DNA of 8,066 bases. Source: CALAED01 sp937891035. Lineage in GTDB: Bacteria; Actinomycetota; Actinomycetes; Streptosporangiales; Streptosporangiaceae. The stretch lies in NCBI GenBank assembly GCA_035642125.1, contig DASQSZ010000030.1:1-8066 (forward strand), read 5' to 3'. The position numbers were made by a program, and so were the translations under genes. Positions 5,809 to 8,066 of the stretch are shown in pieces (the stretch's first letter is position 1; each line of letters opens with the position of its first letter). The notes under the pieces were generated by a model. That model saw only the letters and a program-made list of their open reading frames with translations. It did not search any database and was not told the origin of the DNA.

Positions 5809-5998
5809 CTAACCACTCCTCGGGGTCGGGTAGGTGCTCGGGACGGGGCACAGCCGCCACAGCCGCCACAGCCGGACCATCTTGTCGGCGCCGGCAGTGG
5901 CGAGGGCGGTGCCGTCGGGCTGAAGGCCACCGACCAGACGAAGCCGACGTGGCCGATGAGCGGTGAGCCGATCGATCCCGGCCGGGCCGGCCACGTGC
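5809..5998 (-). pseudogene. Decayed WD40-repeat remnant (frameshifted)
   Basis: The minus strand of this otherwise gene-free stretch encodes most of one WD40 repeat in two frames. One frame reads IGSPLIGHVGFVWSVAFS (about 5972 down to 5919). The next reads DGTALATAGADKMVRLW (from 5916 down). Restoring a single C in the CCC run at 5917-5919 would join them into the classic GH...VWSVAFSPDGT.LATA.ADK.VRLW consensus. After the WD dipeptide position (LW), the reading frame ends at a TAG on 5811-5809. A third frame gives PDPEEWLAGI, which resembles the TPxEW tail of many actinobacterial WD40 proteins, so a second frameshift is possible. No start codon with a ribosome binding site and no upstream repeats are present. 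It is likely the residue of a larger deleted gene. It could also be a sequencing error in a very short gene, but the absence of other blades argues against a working propeller. Confidence 0.6.
5849..5875 (+). repeat. 9-bp triplication inside the WD40 remnant
   Basis: Three tandem copies of CACAGCCGC, the last ending CGG. On the minus strand it duplicates the 'RLW' end of the WD40 repeat as RLWRLWRL. This is probably slippage in sequence no longer under selection. Confidence 0.7.
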
Positions 5999-6056
5999 TG
6001 AAGGGGAGGCATAAAACCGGCGAGCCCGATCGTTACTGCGGCTAGCAAACCGCCAC

Positions 6057-6062
6057 GAGGAG
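6057..6062 (+). promoter_or_regulatory. Ribosome binding site of the oxidoreductase gene
   Basis: GAGGAG lies 9 bases before the ATG at 6072 and confirms that start. The only A/T-rich patch upstream is GGCATAAAACCGG around 6008-6020; I could not pair it with a convincing -35 box, so no promoter is called. Confidence 0.7.
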
Positions 6063-6071
6063 TCGCGCACG

Positions 6072-6992
6072 ATGCCCAAGGCTGTCAGGTTCGAGGAGTA
6101 CGGCGGGATCGACGTCCTGCGGGTGGTAGAGGTGGATCGGCCGGTGCCCGGTCCAGGACAGGTCCTGGTCAAGATGCGCGCAGCCGGGATCAACCCGGGT
6201 GAGGCGGCCATTCGCGAAGGCCGGATGCACGAGAGGTGGCCGGCGACCTTCCCATCGGGACAGGGCAGCGACCTGGCCGGGGTGGTGGAAGAACTCGGCG
6301 ACGGCGTCGAGGAGTTCGCCGTGGGGGACGAGGTCATCGGATTCACCCACCAGCGGGCGAGCCATGCCGAGTTGGTCGTCACTGACGCGGCCAAGCTCAC
6401 GCACCGGCCGCGTAACGTCCCGTGGGAGGCGGCGGGCGCGCTGTTCGTCGCGGGGACGACGGCCTACGCGGCGGTCCGTGCCGTCTCCCCCGCCAGGGGC
6501 GACACCCTCGTGGTCTCGGCCGCCGCCGGCGGTGTCGGCTCGATCGTCGTCCAGCTCGCGGTGGGCGCCGGCGCCAAGGTGATCGGCCTGGCCGGAGCGC
6601 CCAACCACCAGTGGCTGGCCGCCCACGGCGTCACCCCGGTCAGATACGGCGATGGCGTGGCCGACCGCGTACGCGCCGCCGCCGGCGGCCGGGTCGACGC
6701 GTTCATCGACGCCTTCGGCGGCGGTTACGTGGACCTCGCCATCGATCTCGGCGTGCGGCCCGACCGGATCAACACCATCATCGACTGGGCCGCCGCGAAG
6801 GAACACGGCACCAAGACCGACGGGACCGCCACCGCGGCGAGCGCCGACGTTCTCGCTGAGCTGGCCGGGCTGATCAGCGATGGCCGCCTCGAGATCCCGA
6901 TCGCCCGCGTATACCCGCTGGACCAGGTCCGGGACGCCTACCGGGAGCTCGAACGCCGCCACGCCCGCGGCAAGATCGTCCTCGTCCCCTGA
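6072..6992 (+). CDS. Zinc-independent quinone oxidoreductase-like NADP(H) dehydrogenase (MDR superfamily)
   Basis: This 306-residue cytoplasmic enzyme belongs to the medium-chain dehydrogenase/reductase superfamily, quinone oxidoreductase (QOR) branch. The N-terminal GroES-like domain (about 1-120) shows GPGQVLVKMRAAGINPGE (27-44), GSDLAGVV (65-72) and VGDEVIGF (84-91). The Rossmann domain carries the nucleotide-binding SAAAGGVGS motif at 149-157, the AxxGGVG form typical of NADPH-using QORs. The C-terminal PLDQVRDAYRELERRHARGK (282-301) is also characteristic. There is no cysteine in the protein and the GHE-type zinc motif is replaced by GSD, so no catalytic or structural zinc is expected. 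The family reduces quinones or activated double bonds with NADPH; the true substrate is unknown. The gene stands alone, converges with the gene to its right, and has no visible link to the pilus operon. Confidence 0.9.
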   Translation: MPKAVRFEEYGGIDVLRVVEVDRPVPGPGQVLVKMRAAGINPGEAAIREGRMHERWPATFPSGQGSDLAGVVEELGDGVEEFAVGDEVIGFTHQRASHAELVVTDAAKLTHRPRNVPWEAAGALFVAGTTAYAAVRAVSPARGDTLVVSAAAGGVGSIVVQLAVGAGAKVIGLAGAPNHQWLAAHGVTPVRYGDGVADRVRAAAGGRVDAFIDAFGGGYVDLAIDLGVRPDRINTIIDWAAAKEHGTKTDGTATAASADVLAELAGLISDGRLEIPIARVYPLDQVRDAYRELERRHARGKIVLVP

Positions 6993-7110
6993 GGATCACA
7001 ACCAACGCGGGATGCCCATGATCAGATCACCTGCGCCTTTGTGCGGCAGATCTCCGGCGACATAGGGACTCGGTTTGCGGACCGGCGCCCGCGGGATCGC
7101 TCAAGGGCCC

Positions 7111-7131
7111 GGATGAGGCGGAGCCTTATCC
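7111..7131 (+). terminator. Hairpin between convergent genes, probable terminator of the oxidoreductase gene
   Basis: GGATGAGGC (7111-7119) and GCCTTATCC (7123-7131) form a 9-bp stem with a GGA loop. In the plus-strand RNA the only irregular pair is G.U; in the minus-strand RNA it becomes A.C, so the structure suits the oxidoreductase transcript better. No U-tract follows, as is usual for many actinobacterial terminators. Confidence 0.5.
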
Positions 7132-7140
7132 CAGCTGGGA
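7129..7140. repeat. 12-bp perfect palindrome before the propeller gene stop
   Basis: TCCCAGCTGGGA is its own reverse complement. It overlaps the 3' arm of the hairpin at 7111-7131 and lies 2 bases outside the stop codon of the minus-strand gene. It could extend termination in both directions or be chance; the rest of the 6993-7110 gap shows nothing I can name. Confidence 0.45.
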
Positions 7141-7141
7141 G

Positions 7142-8066
7142 TCAGCGGTAGGTGTGGCCGAGGGAGTGGCGGCCGGGGTGGGGAAAGACGCGGATTCCGT
7201 GCGGGCGGCCCACGCGGATGGTGTGGAGGAGGGCGCCGGTGGTGGTGGAGACGGCGTACACCAGGTTGTGGCGGCGATCGGAGAGCCAAAGCACGCGGCC
7301 GTCGGCCGAGACGCTGCCCAGGCGGGGGGCGCTGTCGCCGGGCAGGCGCCAGTGGCGAACGACGCGCCGGGTGGACAGGTCGATGACGGAGACGCTGCCT
7401 TCGGCCCGGTTGGTGACATAGAGGACGCCGCGGGCGGGGATGAGGCTGTGCGCGCCGGCGCCGGTGGGGATGAACGCGGTGGACCGGAGATGGTGGGCGG
7501 TGAACGTCCAGACGCCGCCGTCGGCCGGGTCGGAGACGTAGAAGAGGGCGCCGTCGGGTGAGCTCTTGACGTCATAGGGACGGCCGCGCGGTAACCGGCG
7601 GATCTGAGTGACCTTGGCGCGGCCCGGGTCGACGCGGATCAGGTGCCCGGCGCAGGCGGCAACCAAAGAGCCGTCGGCCGCGAAGTCGGCCCCCCTCAGG
7701 TCGCATGGCAGCGGGATCGAGCGGCGCAGCCGCATCGTGTGCGGGTCGCGGACGTCGATGCGCCGGTCTGCTACGCCGAGCGCGTGCCGTCCGTCCGGCG
7801 TGAAGAGCAGATCGGCGGCGGCGACGGATATGGTGCGGCCGGCCCGGCCGGTGCGTGGATCGATGGGCACGAGGCCATGACGGTGGTTGACCCAGAGGGT
7901 CGTGAGATCCCACGAGGGGATGACGAAGCGCGGCCGCCGGTCGACGGGCACGCTCCCGACGACCCGGTACGTACGCGGGTCGATGATGTGGACCGCACGC
8001 GCCACGGCGACGTACACCCTCGGCGGGAGGTGGCGGACGGCCGGGCTGAGGTCGGCGGGGGGCGGG
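7142..8066 (-). CDS. YncE/YVTN-family beta-propeller protein (N-terminus beyond window)
   Basis: The minus-strand gene has its TGA stop at 7144-7142 and an open frame to the right edge, so the true start lies outside. Visible are about 307 residues of a predominantly beta protein with roughly seven repeats of about 40 residues. Blade marks include IDPRTYRVVGSVPV, IDPRTGRAGRTISV, RDPHTMRLRRSIPL, YVTNRAEGSVSVIDLSTRRV and STTTGALLHTIRV. YVTN-type repeats of this kind form the YncE-like seven-bladed propeller. The C-terminal HPGRHSLGHTYR agrees with an ending I recall from actinobacterial secreted propellers, as does the PAVRHLPPRVYV entry into the first blade. Those homologues usually carry a signal peptide, which here would be off the edge. 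Two cysteines (105 and 122, counted from the GTG at 8017) may pair. That GTG is an internal codon, because the first blade begins before it. The function is unknown; propellers of this type are usually binding scaffolds. Confidence 0.82.
   Translation of the reverse strand, partial: PPPADLSPAVRHLPPRVYVAVARAVHIIDPRTYRVVGSVPVDRRPRFVIPSWDLTTLWVNHRHGLVPIDPRTGRAGRTISVAAADLLFTPDGRHALGVADRRIDVRDPHTMRLRRSIPLPCDLRGADFAADGSLVAACAGHLIRVDPGRAKVTQIRRLPRGRPYDVKSSPDGALFYVSDPADGGVWTFTAHHLRSTAFIPTGAGAHSLIPARGVLYVTNRAEGSVSVIDLSTRRVVRHWRLPGDSAPRLGSVSADGRVLWLSDRRHNLVYAVSTTTGALLHTIRVGRPHGIRVFPHPGRHSLGHTYR

Noticed and set aside
5804..5825. Possible terminator after the LysM-BTAD gene (CCCCG ... CGGGG)
   Set aside because: The stem is only 5 bp with a 12-base loop and no U-tract; likely chance in G/C-rich DNA.
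5809..6048. Intact 79-residue minus-strand gene
   Set aside because: The first half has no WD40 character in this frame, while the matching half-repeat is in another frame. A frameshifted remnant explains it better.
6072..6992. Zinc-dependent alcohol dehydrogenase
   Set aside because: The protein has no cysteine and lacks the GHE zinc motif; it fits the zinc-free quinone oxidoreductase branch.
1..8066. tRNA, rRNA, CRISPR array, insertion sequence or attachment site
   Set aside because: I saw no spaced direct repeats, transposase-like protein, terminal inverted repeats or tRNA-like folds on either strand.

Overview
The window comes from a high-GC actinomycete chromosome: by eye about 70% G+C, strong G/C at third codon positions, GTG starts and many stop/start overlaps. 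The gene families resemble those of Streptosporangiaceae/Thermomonosporaceae-like filamentous actinobacteria, but the genus cannot be fixed from the sequence.

Positions 1-5802 (+ strand) are the distal half of a tight adherence (Tad/Flp) pilus operon. In order it holds the 3' end of a TadB-like inner-membrane platform protein, TadC (262-1179), the major pilin Flp (1227-1469), three small pilin-like proteins of the TadE/TadG type (1474-1908, 1860-2327, 2324-2761), and a 1013-residue membrane protein (2761-5802). Most of the genes overlap or abut, which implies translational coupling. The exception is flp, which has a 47-base leader and its own strong ribosome binding site. The operon's motor ATPase (TadA), localisation factor (TadZ), RcpC/CpaB and prepilin peptidase are not in the window. 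They may lie upstream or elsewhere.

The most striking gene is 2761-5802. It has three N-terminal membrane segments, an extracytoplasmic LysM-like wall-binding domain, a long Pro/Gln/Glu stalk with a heptapeptide repeat, and a fourth membrane segment. These are followed by a large cytoplasmic part that ends in a SARP-type winged helix plus a bacterial transcriptional activator (BTAD) repeat domain. It looks like a wall-to-gene (or wall-to-pilus) signalling protein co-made with the pilus.

Positions 5803-6071 hold no intact gene. On the minus strand there is a decayed single WD40 repeat with a one-base frameshift and a 9-bp triplication. A stand-alone zinc-free quinone oxidoreductase-like dehydrogenase (6072-6992, +) follows. 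It converges on a YncE/YVTN-type beta-propeller gene on the minus strand (7142 to beyond the right edge). The gap between them carries a 9-bp-stem hairpin and an overlapping 12-bp palindrome.
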